Below are positions 16,977-25,000 of a DNA stretch of 34,274 nucleotides, in pieces (the first letter of the stretch is position 1; every line of letters begins with the position of its first letter). Origin of the DNA: an uncultured Opitutia bacterium (GTDB lineage: Bacteria; Verrucomicrobiota; Verrucomicrobiia; Opitutales; Opitutaceae); the NCBI GenBank assembly GCA_903820035.1, contig CAIJFT010000163.1:1-34274 (forward strand), written 5' to 3'. A program made the position numbers and the translations under genes. Below the pieces are notes generated by a model that was given only the letters and a program-made list of their open reading frames with translations, was not told the origin of the DNA and ran no database searches.

Positions 16977-17588
16977 TCAGGGCAGCAGACCAAACATGAC
17001 GGCGACGGCTTCCTGGCGGACGCTGAGGACGGCGCGTAATTCATCCTGGGCTTTGGCGAGGTTGGCTTCGTTGGCCTTGCGGGCTTCCCGGAGACGATCC
17101 AGGCGCATCTTGATCTCAGCGTCGGGCAGCTTGTCGCGCAGCGCGGAGGAAAGGAGTTCCATCTCCGGCGGGCCGCCGCCGCGCGTGCCCCGGCTGCTGG
17201 TGCGGTCGCCGCCGCCGCCGGCGCCACCCGGAGGGGGACCACCGCGGCCACCGAAGGCCATGCCCCCGCCACTCGCGCGACGGAGTTCGGATACTTTCAT
17301 GACGCGGGTCGAAATCAGCTTCCACTCCTCGTCGTCGGGTACCTCTAGCCGCTCGCGGATGGAGCTCAGCATGCGGGCCTGCATTTCTGCCGGATCAAAA
17401 TTCCCGCGACCGCCGCCGCCCTGCCCGGTGGTATCGCCACCGCGGCGCCGGCCACCGGAAGTGTCAGGGGTGTTTTGCGCGAAAACGGTCGCTGCAAGGC
17501 CCAAGCCGGCGCTAAAGATCAAAAGGGCAAGACGCGGGGAACGGGCCGACAGGGCCGGCCGGACAGCAGACAGCATTGAAGTTTTCAT
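16977..17588 (-). CDS. Exported Gly-rich protein of unknown function, first T2SS operon gene
   Basis: This 203-residue protein is not from a family I can name. A signal peptide (about 1-38, ending VFAQ) is followed by a Gly/Arg-rich stretch. Two helical segments (SSIRERLEVPDDEEWKLIS and LRDKLPDAEIKMRLDRLREA) flank a second Gly-rich loop. The C-terminus, DELRAVLSVRQEAVAVMFGLLP, recalls the repeat-like LTxxQ ends of Spy/CpxP-type periplasmic helical proteins, but this is only a resemblance. It is the promoter-proximal gene, 11 bp before gspE. It could be a periplasmic accessory factor of the secretion system; this is inference from position. Confidence 0.7.
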   Translation of the reverse strand: MKTSMLSAVRPALSARSPRLALLIFSAGLGLAATVFAQNTPDTSGGRRRGGDTTGQGGGGRGNFDPAEMQARMLSSIRERLEVPDDEEWKLISTRVMKVSELRRASGGGMAFGGRGGPPPGGAGGGGDRTSSRGTRGGGPPEMELLSSALRDKLPDAEIKMRLDRLREARKANEANLAKAQDELRAVLSVRQEAVAVMFGLLP

Positions 17589-17690
17589 GGGGGTGAGCGG
17601 GGAATGACGCGGGCACCCTGCTTGGAGTTGCGATTGATTGTAGAGTAAATTGATGCCGCGCGCAGCCCTTGCTCACCTCGACGCTAAGTC

Positions 17691-17707
17691 TGCGCAAAAA
17701 TTGCGCA
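17691..17707. promoter_or_regulatory. Perfect inverted repeat upstream of the T2SS operon
   Basis: TGCGCAA-AAA-TTGCGCA is a perfect 7+3+7 palindrome in the 234-bp gap between the divergent T2SS operon and EF-hand gene, about 100 bp from each start. Size and symmetry suit a dimeric regulator's operator, but its role is unproven. A TACAAT that could serve as a minus-strand -10 box lies near 17640; no good -35 accompanies it. Confidence 0.4.
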
Positions 17708-17822
17708 CCAGCGCCGGATTAGACCCTGATTTTCGGGCGTGATGACCTGCGTTGAAACTCCTGTTCTATTCCGCCGTCATTGCCCGCTGCAGCGAATCCT
17801 TCGCCTGCAACTATCCCCCCAA

Positions 17823-18137
17823 ATGAAATCCGCACGCTATATTCTCGTTGCTACCCTCGCCGCCGTGATCGCCCTGCCGATCGCCGCGCTTGCTGCCAAG
17901 GCCGACCGTAAAAAAGCCGACGATTCTCATCCCGCGTTCGCCACCATCGACAAGGATAGCAACGGCAGCCTCAGCGAGGCGGAGTTCGTTGCCGCGTTGA
18001 AGGAGAAGCTCGGCGAGGACGGGGCGAAGGCCAAGTTTTCCGAGCTCGACAAGGACAAGGACGGCAAGCTGACGTCCGAGGAATACGCCGCCGCCACTCC
18101 GGAAAAGAAGAAGAAGCGCAAGAAGGACGCGAACTGA
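17823..18137 (+). CDS. Exported EF-hand calcium-binding protein
   Basis: The 104-residue protein begins at the ATG at 17823, where a signal peptide (1-25, ending ALAA) starts; in-frame sequence farther upstream lacks such a signal. Two EF-hand loops follow: D43-K-D45-S-N47-G-S49 ending E54, and D76-K-D78-K-D80-G-K82 ending E87. Both have the acidic ligand at position 12. The tail is Lys-rich (KKKKRKKDAN). It should be a small periplasmic calcium-binding protein. It has its own terminator and is divergent from the T2SS operon. A link to the calcium-dependent pseudopilus is conceivable but unsupported. Confidence 0.85.
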   Translation: MKSARYILVATLAAVIALPIAALAAKADRKKADDSHPAFATIDKDSNGSLSEAEFVAALKEKLGEDGAKAKFSELDKDKDGKLTSEEYAAATPEKKKKRKKDAN

Positions 18138-18161
18138 GTTTCGCGCGAGGACTGATTTCCG

Positions 18162-18195
18162 GCCCGGCTCCCTCTCGCGGAGGCCGGGCTTTTTT
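18162..18195 (+). terminator. Rho-independent terminator after the EF-hand gene
   Basis: A GC-rich hairpin (GCCCGG at 18162-18167 paired with CCGGGC at 18184-18189, extended by CTCC at 18168-18171 with GGAG at 18179-18182 and one bulged G) is followed at once by six T residues (18190-18195). It starts 24 bp after the EF-hand stop codon. Confidence 0.85.
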
Positions 18196-18216
18196 GCGGG
18201 TAGGCGAGGCGACTGA

Positions 18217-18299
18217 CCGGTGGGGCGCGGCGTCCTCATCGGGTCGATTCGATCCGAGTGTCATCCTGAAATCGCCCGAGGGGGGACATCGGGACCACC
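18217..18299 (+). repeat. Intergenic repeat, family 2, degenerate copy
   Basis: This stretch aligns with 26724-26808: both share CCGGTGGGGC, then TCGGGTCGA followed by TCG, ATCCTG, GCCCGA and GGACATCGGG followed by CCACC, in the same order and spacing. The inverted arms are no longer perfect here. It lies just upstream of the symporter gene. Confidence 0.65.
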
Positions 18300-18363
18300 T
18301 TGAATGGTGCCGGCTTGGGATTCGGACTTGGCGCCGGCCGTCCCCGCTGCGACAACCTGCCGC

Positions 18364-19686
18364 ATGGATGTCGCTGCACCGGCTCCCCGGCGTTGGTTTC
18401 ACTTTAATCTCACCCAGCAGATCCTGCTGGGACTCGTCATCGGCTGCATCGTCGGCTGGTGGATGAACCAGTTGCCCGAGGCCGCACAGAAGTCGTGGGA
18501 CTCCGGCCTCAGGGTGGTGCGCGATGTCTTTCTGCACCTGATCAAGGCGATGATCGCGCCGCTCATTTTCGCCAGCGTGGTCCAGGGCTTCGCCGGCACC
18601 GGCGACATGAAGAAGGCGCGCCGCATCGGCCTGAAGGCGCTGATCTATTTTGAAATCGTCACCACGCTCGCGCTGGTCGTCGGCCTTTTTGTGGTCAACG
18701 TCGTCAAGCCCGGCGCGGGGGTGAGCCTGCCCGCGGATGTGGCCTCCACCGCTGCGCTGGCCAAGCCGCAGACGTTGTCCGAGATCATCCTCCACGCGTT
18801 TCCGGTCAGCCTCATCGACGCGATGGCCCGCAACGACGTGCTGCAGGTCGTGTGTTTCGCGGTCTTCTTCGCCATGGCCGTGATTGCGGCGGGCGACCTC
18901 GGCAAACCCGTACTGGATTTTTGCGGGAGCCTCACGCACGTGATGTTCAAATTCGCCGGCATCATCATGAAGTTCGCGCCCTACGGCGTCGGCGCGGCGA
19001 TCGCCGTAACCGTCGGTCATCAGGGCCTCGGTTCCCTCATCACCCTCGCGAAGCTCGTGCTCACGCTCTACGGCGCGCTGTTGATCTTTATCGTCTTCGT
19101 CTTCGGGGCGGTGATCTGGATCGCGAAAGTGCCGCTGAAGCCGTTCGCCCGCGCGGTGCGCGAGCCCTTCACGCTCGCGTTCGCCACCGCCAACAGCGAG
19201 GCCGCCCTGCCCAAGGCCTTCGAGCTGATGGAAAAACTCGGCGTGCCGCGCGGCATCGTCGGCTTCGTTTTGCCCGCCGGCTACTCGTTCAACCTCGACG
19301 GTTCGACGCTCCACCTTGCCGTCGCCTCGGTCTTCGTCGCCCAAGCCGCCGAGGCCACGACCGGTATCCACTTTTCGTTGGGCGAGCAAATCACGATGAT
19401 GCTGGTGCTCATGCTCACCTCAAAGGGCGTGGCCGCCGTGCCGCGGGCTTCCTTCGTCGTGCTCGTCGCGGCGCTGGAGTCGTTCAAACTGCCGGTGTCC
19501 GGCGCGTTTCTCATCTTGGGGGTCGATGCCCTCCTCGACATGGCCCGCACCTCGGTGAACGTCATGGGCAACTGCCTCGCGAGCGTCGTCGTGGCGCGCT
19601 GGGAGGGTGAGTTCGATGACGCGAAGGCGCATGCGAATTTCGGCAGTCCGGCCGCCGCCGTGAAAAGCGACAACTCCGCGGCATAG
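18364..19686 (+). CDS. Dicarboxylate/amino acid:cation symporter (DAACS family)
   Basis: The 440-residue product starts at the ATG at 18364, where family similarity begins (RRWFHFNLTQQILLGLVIG). An upstream in-frame ATG at 18304 would add 20 unconserved residues just after a repeat. About eight hydrophobic spans are present. The substrate-binding re-entrant loops read ATANSEAALPKAFE and GYSFNLDGSTLH, the latter a variant of the family's GYSFNLDGT. Such carriers import C4-dicarboxylates, glutamate or aspartate with Na+ or H+. Substrate cannot be settled from sequence. It has its own position after a terminator, 15 bp before mobA, so the two may be co-transcribed. Confidence 0.9.
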   Translation: MDVAAPAPRRWFHFNLTQQILLGLVIGCIVGWWMNQLPEAAQKSWDSGLRVVRDVFLHLIKAMIAPLIFASVVQGFAGTGDMKKARRIGLKALIYFEIVTTLALVVGLFVVNVVKPGAGVSLPADVASTAALAKPQTLSEIILHAFPVSLIDAMARNDVLQVVCFAVFFAMAVIAAGDLGKPVLDFCGSLTHVMFKFAGIIMKFAPYGVGAAIAVTVGHQGLGSLITLAKLVLTLYGALLIFIVFVFGAVIWIAKVPLKPFARAVREPFTLAFATANSEAALPKAFELMEKLGVPRGIVGFVLPAGYSFNLDGSTLHLAVASVFVAQAAEATTGIHFSLGEQITMMLVLMLTSKGVAAVPRASFVVLVAALESFKLPVSGAFLILGVDALLDMARTSVNVMGNCLASVVVARWEGEFDDAKAHANFGSPAAAVKSDNSAA

Positions 19687-19701
19687 CCCCGCGGAGTCCG
19701 C

Positions 19702-20277
19702 ATGCCCGCGCCCGCCCTCAGCGCCGTCGTCCTCGCCGGCGGCCGCTCGGTCCGCATGGGGCGGGAAAAGGCGCTACTGGAGGTCGCCGGCGAACCGCTC
19801 TGGCGCCGCCAGCGCGACGTGCTCGCGACTGCGGGTGCGGCCGAGCTTTTGCTTTCCGTCCGCGCGGAGCAGACGTGGCCGCGCGCGGCGGAGGGCTTTA
19901 CGGCGATCGTGACGGACACGCACCCCGACGGCGGCCCGTTGCTCGGGATCGCCGCCGCGCTGGAGCGGGCCTCGCGGCCTTGGCTCGCGGTGCTCGCCGT
20001 CGACCTGCCGAAAATGAGTCCGGCTTGGTTTGAAGCGTTGCGCCGTGAACTCGCCCCCGGCCGCGGCCTCGTGGGCCGGCGCGACGGATTCTTTGAGCCG
20101 TTGGCCGCGATTTATCCCGCGGCGTTTCGGGCGCTGGCGGACGCCGCCGTCGCCCGCGGGGAGTTTTCGCTGCAGCGCTTGCTCGCGGAGGCGGTCGCGC
20201 AGGGCCTGCTCGGCGTGCGTGAGATTAACTCCGCCGAGGTGGCGTGGTTTGAGAATTGGAACGAACCGGCCCCGTAG
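19702..20277 (+). CDS. mobA: Molybdenum cofactor guanylyltransferase MobA
   Basis: The 191-residue protein has the nucleotidyltransferase motif VVLAGGRSVRMGREKALLEV (residues 9-28), where most MobA proteins have GxDKA and this one has Glu. GGPLLGIAAAL and LAVDLPKMSP follow at the usual spacing. MobA transfers GMP to molybdenum cofactor in the cytoplasm to make the MGD form. A Mo-oxidoreductase gene faces it on the other strand, although that enzyme family generally uses cofactor without GMP, so the partner may be elsewhere. Nothing in the reading frame suggests damage. Confidence 0.9.
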   Translation: MPAPALSAVVLAGGRSVRMGREKALLEVAGEPLWRRQRDVLATAGAAELLLSVRAEQTWPRAAEGFTAIVTDTHPDGGPLLGIAAALERASRPWLAVLAVDLPKMSPAWFEALRRELAPGRGLVGRRDGFFEPLAAIYPAAFRALADAAVARGEFSLQRLLAEAVAQGLLGVREINSAEVAWFENWNEPAP

Positions 20278-20289
20278 CGCGCGGTTCCA

Positions 20290-20366
20290 GTCGCCGCGCT
20301 TGAGCCAAGGCGAAAGCGTGGCCCTCACGTTTCGACCACGTTGTTGCTGCGCGCCAACGCGGCTAC
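20290..20366 (+). repeat. Palindromic intergenic repeat, family 1, copy 3
   Basis: This 77-bp copy begins GTCGCCGCGCTTGAGCC and ends GCGCCAACGCGGCTAC, with inner arms GGCGAAAGCGTGG and CCACGTTGTTGC. It occupies the gap between the converging mobA and Mo-oxidoreductase genes. Confidence 0.85.
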
Positions 20367-20427
20367 GGGGCGAATCAATCCGCTCCCCTCATTCCCTCAT
20401 TTCCTCGCGGACGCGACCGCGCCGGCG

Positions 20428-21069
20428 TCACGCATACCGGTCCTCGGTCCACGGATCGGCCGTGTTCGAGTAGCCGCGCACTTCCCAGAAGCCGAGTTTG
20501 TCCGCGGCGAGAAACGTGATGCCGCTGACAAACTTTGCGCCCTTCCAGGCGTACAGCTTCGGAATGATGATGCGGGCCGGACCGCCGTGTTCGCGGGTCA
20601 CCGGCGCGCCTTCGAAACGCGTCGCCACCAGCACGTCGTCGTCGAGGCACTGGGCCAGCGAGACATTGGTCGAGTAGCCGTCGTAGCCGGTGAAATACAC
20701 GAATTGCGCCGCCGGATCCGGCTGGACGAGTTCGTACAAGGTCGTGAAGGCCACGCCGCCCCAACGGCAGTCGTACTTGCTCCAGGTGGTCACGCAATGG
20801 AAGTCGCTCACGTCCTCGACCTGCGGCAGCGCCTGCAGCGCGTCCCACGAAAGCGTTGCCGGTTTCGCGACCAGGCCGTCGACCTTCAGGCGCCACTCCG
20901 GCAGCGGAATCGACGGTTGCACGCCGAGGTCGAGGACCGGAAAGCCCGTCGTGAGTTTCTGCCCGGGCGGCAGGCGGTCCGCCGCAGCCGTGGCTCGGGC
21001 GGTGACGCCCCGGGCCTTCTGTTTTTCCGCCCACTTTTGTTTGGCGGCGATGTAGCGATCCTTCGACAT
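20428..21069 (-). CDS. Cytoplasmic sulfite-oxidase-like molybdopterin oxidoreductase
   Basis: I choose the ATG at 21069 (213 residues, MSKDRYIAAKQKWAEKQKAR); upstream in-frame sequence looks non-coding. The oxidoreductase molybdopterin domain shows WRLKVDGLV, then FHCVTTWSKYDCRWGGV with C92 as the likely molybdenum ligand, GYDGYSTNVSL, and HGGPARIIIPKLYAWKGAKFV. There is no Tat or Sec signal, so the enzyme should stay in the cytoplasm, as in the YuiH-like branch of the sulfite oxidase superfamily rather than MsrP/YedY. The substrate is unknown. It converges on mobA. Confidence 0.88.
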   Translation of the reverse strand: MSKDRYIAAKQKWAEKQKARGVTARATAAADRLPPGQKLTTGFPVLDLGVQPSIPLPEWRLKVDGLVAKPATLSWDALQALPQVEDVSDFHCVTTWSKYDCRWGGVAFTTLYELVQPDPAAQFVYFTGYDGYSTNVSLAQCLDDDVLVATRFEGAPVTREHGGPARIIIPKLYAWKGAKFVSGITFLAADKLGFWEVRGYSNTADPWTEDRYA

Positions 21070-21139
21070 GCGACGACCGTACGAACCTCCGCCTTGCGCG
21101 CAAGTGCGGGGCGATGCGCGCTGAGGTCGCTCGGCTCGT

Positions 21140-21213
21140 TGTAGGCCCGGCCGGTGGCCGGGCGATGCGGACGAACTTCCTTGCCTTGGACCCGGCCCGC
21201 GGCCGGGCCTACA
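21140..21213. repeat. Intergenic repeat, family 3, with 13-bp terminal inverted repeats
   Basis: TGTAGGCCCGGCC (21140-21152) and its exact reverse complement GGCCGGGCCTACA (21201-21213) bound a 74-bp element containing further GGCC-rich hairpins at each end. It lies between two minus-strand genes. A degenerate relative lies at about 30239-30284. Confidence 0.7.
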
Positions 21214-21231
21214 GCAATCACCCAATTCGCT

Positions 21232-21744
21232 TCACGCGCCGTCGCCGGCGCCAAGCGCGTCGATCACGGCGCGGCGGCGGCGCAGGTAGTACACGAGCAT
21301 GCTGCCCTGAAATCCGGCGCCGATCACCGCCACCGCGGCGACGGTGACACGGTTGAGGACGCGTTGGTATTCGTCGACCGACATACCCCACTGTTCGGCG
21401 CTGGCCTTGAAGACCTCCTGAAAGCCCTCGGGGATCGGTGGCAGCTCGATGAGCCAGAGGCGCAGCGCGCAGTAGCTGACGAGGACGGTGAGCAGTAGGG
21501 GCTGGCTCCAGACGAGCCACTCCATCCCGCGGCCGTTGCCACGCTCGATGAGCGCGAGGCCGTGCAGTTCCATCGCGCCGCCGCCCGCGGCCAGCAGGCC
21601 GATCACGGTGAACGGCACCTCATGCGCCGCCGCGGCGGTGAACGCGAACATCGCTCCCAGGATCAGCGCAGCCATGCCGTCGAAGCGCGCCACCCGTTGG
21701 ACGCGCATCAGGGTTTCTTCGGGAAGGAGGGGCGGGGGCCGCAT
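21232..21744 (-). CDS. Small integral membrane protein of unknown function
   Basis: The ATG at 21744 gives 170 residues (MRPPPLLPEETLMRVQRVARFDG); an ATG at 21804 is an alternative. I do not recognise the family. Four hydrophobic segments are visible: AALILGAMFAFTAAAAHEVPF, VIGLLAAGGGAMELHGLALI, WSQPLLLTVLVSYCALRLWLI, and VAAVAVIGAGFQGSMLVYYL near the C-terminus, which ends in a basic YYLRRRRAVID stretch. A soluble loop (PPIPEGFQEVFKASAEQWGMSVDEYQRVLN) separates the last two. The gene is divergent from hrpA and has no clear operon partner. Confidence 0.65.
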   Translation of the reverse strand: MRPPPLLPEETLMRVQRVARFDGMAALILGAMFAFTAAAAHEVPFTVIGLLAAGGGAMELHGLALIERGNGRGMEWLVWSQPLLLTVLVSYCALRLWLIELPPIPEGFQEVFKASAEQWGMSVDEYQRVLNRVTVAAVAVIGAGFQGSMLVYYLRRRRAVIDALGAGDGA

Positions 21745-21886
21745 CGGAGGTTTGTCATTTCCGCCCGCGGGCGGAAGCTCAAGCCTTTCCGTGCGGTCTG
21801 GCATTGCCGCACGGGCTCCGGTGCCGCAATCCAACGGGTTCGCCACTCCGGCTCTCCACCGCCACCCTAGATACCGCAGACCGACG

Positions 21887-21995
21887 AACCACGGATTATC
21901 ACTCATCACCACGGATCGCCCGATCCTGCCGCCATCGCTGCCCGGCTCGTGCTGCAGGGCTTGGAATAAGTGGTCCGCAGCGGAGATCCGTGGTT
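21887..21995. repeat. Inverted repeat between divergent genes
   Basis: The gap between the small membrane protein and hrpA (21745-22021, 277 bp) has no convincing gene. It holds AACCACGGAT at 21887-21896, a direct partial repeat ACCACGGAT shortly after, and the exact inverse ATCCGTGGTT at 21986-21995. It may be a worn mobile repeat; both promoters must lie in this gap. Confidence 0.5.
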
Positions 21996-22021
21996 ACCCG
22001 TCTGCGCTCACTCAATTTTTC

Positions 22022-25000
22022 GTGTCCGCCTCGCCTTCATCTTCCTCCTTTCCCTTCCGGCTCGAGTTCCCTCCCGAGCTGCCGATCAGCGTGCGCGCGG
22101 AGGAGATCACGGCGGCGATCCAGGCCAGCCAGGTCGTGATCCTCGCCGGTGAAACGGGCTCCGGCAAAACCACGCAGATCCCCAAAATGTGCCTCGCCGC
22201 CGGCTGCGGTTCGCGCGGCCGCATCGCCTGCACGCAACCGCGGCGCGTGGCGGCATTGTCAATCTCCCGCCGGGTGGCGGAGGAGCTCGGCGTCGCCTGG
22301 GGACGCGAGGTCGGCTGCAAGATCCGTTTCAACGACCAGACCACGCCGCAGACCGTCGTGAAATTCCTCACCGACGGCATGCTGCTCGCCGAGGTCCAGG
22401 GCGACCCGATGCTGCGGGAATACGACACCGTCATCATCGACGAGGCGCACGAGCGCTCGCTCAACATCGACTTCCTCCTCGGGCACCTGCGCACGCTGCG
22501 CTACAAGCGCCCGGACCTGAAAATCGTCATCACCTCCGCGACGATCGACACCGCCGCCTTCAGCGCCGCGTTTGACGGCGCCCCCGTCGTCCTCGTCGAG
22601 GGCCGCACTTTTCCTGTCGAGGTGATCTACGCGCCGCTTGACGAATTCGGGCGCGATTACGCCGACAACGACGAGAACGAGGACCAGGCCGACACCTCCG
22701 CCGTCGCCTCCGCCAAGGCCGAGGCGCTCCACTACATCGATGGCGCGGTCGAGGCGGTGGAACGCATTCTGCGCGAAAGCACCGCGGGCGATGTGCTGGT
22801 CTTTCTGCCGAGCGAGCGCGATATCCGCGAAGTCGGCGACCTGCTCGAGGGCCGCCGGCCGCGGAACGCGGAAATTGTGCCGCTCTTCGGCCGGCTCTCG
22901 AATGCGGAACAGCAGCGCGTCTTCGCGCCGTCGCAGCGCCGCAAGCTCGTCCTCGCGACCAACATCGCGGAGACCTCGCTCACGATCCCCGGCATCCGCT
23001 TCGTCGTCGATACCGGCCTCGCCCGCCTGAGCCGTTACTCGCCGCAGGCCCGCACGCGCCGATTGCCGATCGAACCCGTGTCGCAATCGAGCGCCGACCA
23101 ACGCAAGGGCCGCAGCGGCCGCGTGTCCGACGGCGTGTGCATCCGGCTGTATTCGGAAAAAGATTTTCTCGAGCGGCCGCGGTTCACGCAGCCGGAAATC
23201 CAGCGGGCGAATCTGGCGGACGTCATTTTGCGCATGAAGGCGTTCGGCCTCGGCGACATCGAGCGTTTCCCCTTCCTCAATATGCCGGCGGCGAAGTCCA
23301 TTCGCGCGGGCTACGCCTTGCTGGAGGAACTCGGGGCGATGGACGAGTTGCCGGCCGGTGCGGCCGAGGCCAAGTCCGCGGAGCCGCCGGCCCTGCTGGC
23401 GCGCGCGTTGACCCCGCTCGGCCGCGAGCTGGCGCGTTTGCCGGTGGACCCGACGGTGGGACGCATGATTTTGCAGGCGCGCGAGGAGCGGGCGTTGCGC
23501 GAGGTGCTGGCGATCGCGGCGGGTTTGTCGATTCAGGACCCCCGCGAGCGGCCGCTCGACAAGCAGCAGCAGGCCGATCAGGCGCACCGCCGCTTCGTGC
23601 ATCCGGATTCGGACTTTCTCACGCTGCTCAACATCTGGGACGCGTACCACGACGAGTTCGAGACGATGACGCAGGCGAAGCTGCGCCGTTTCTGCCGCGA
23701 CCATTTTCTCAGCTACACGCGCATGCGCGAGTGGCGCGACATCCACGCGCAGTTGCTCGACACGCTGAAGGAGCGCGACGAATTCCGGATGACGTCCGCG
23801 TTGCAGGGCCTGAAGACGGTCGATGAAAAAACCACCGTCTTCGGCACGCCGTCGTACCGGGCGATCCACCGCAGCATCCTCGCCGGCCTCCTCGGCAACA
23901 TCGGGCACCTCGACGAGGAGAATGGCGGTTACAAGGCGACGCACGACCGGCGCGTGGCGCTGTTTCCCGGCTCGGTGCTGTACAAGCGCGAAGAGCCGAA
24001 ACGCCGCGGGGCGGAGGGCGGGTCACGCCCCGCGCCGAAGAAGGACGTCAAGTCCCCGCGCTGGATCATGGCGTCGGAGATGATGGAGACGACGCGCCTC
24101 TACGCCCGCACCGCCGCGCGCATCGACCCGCAGTGGGCGCTGGATCTCGGCGAGCACCTGGTGCGCACGGCGCACAGCGAGCCGTTTTGGAACGAGGAGA
24201 ACGGCCGCGTGATGGTGAAGCAGCGCACGCGGCTCTACGGCCTTGAGCTCGACAGCCGCGGCGTGAGCTACGGCAAGATCGACCCCGAGCACGCCACGGA
24301 GATTTTCATCCGCGAAGGCCTGGTGAACGACACCGTGCGTTTCCCGCTCGACTGTCTCACGCACAACCGCGGGGTGCGGGAGAAGCTTGAGGATCTGCTC
24401 ACCCGGGCGCGCGACAGCGGTTACCTCAATCTCGACGAATCGGCCTATCGTTTCTACGCCGCGCGGCTGATGCCCGGGGCGACCCGCGTGCCCGACATCG
24501 GGGTGAGTGCGGTCGCCGAGCTCGTGGACCTCGTGCGCGAGCGCCGCGGGGCCGAGCCGAAATTTCTCATGATGGCGCCGGATGATCTGCGCGATCCCGA
24601 GACGATCACGCACGACGCCGCGGCCTTTCCCGCGGACCTGCCGCTGGACAATCGGGCGCTGCCGCTGAATTACGCGTACAAGCCGGGGCAGGCGGATGAC
24701 GGTGTGACACTGGAGGTGAGTGTGCGCGAAGCCGAGGCCCTGACGACGGCGGCGCTGGATTGGGCCGTGCCCGGACACCTCGAGGCCAAGGTTGAACACT
24801 ACCTGAGGGCGCTGCCGAAGGAGTTGCGCCGCGGCTTCGTGCCGTTGACCGAGACGGCGAAGAGCCTGGCGGTCCAGTTGAGCTCCCGCGATCGCCTCAC
24901 CGGCCGGCGCGAGTCGCTGCCGCCGGCACTGGCGGCCGCGATTGCCGAGCGCTTCCGCATCGCGCTTGATCCGGCGGTCTGGGCCGACAAGCCGCTGCCC

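Noticed and set aside
17971-19389. A 472-codon minus-strand frame opposite the EF-hand and symporter genes
   Set aside because: It is rich in His, Arg, Asp and Gly, with no domain; both plus-strand genes have clear motifs, and a plus-strand terminator lies within it.
21488-22021. N-terminal extension of hrpA by 178 codons
   Set aside because: The extension overlaps the opposite-strand membrane protein and an inverted repeat, and has no helicase-like or conserved sequence.
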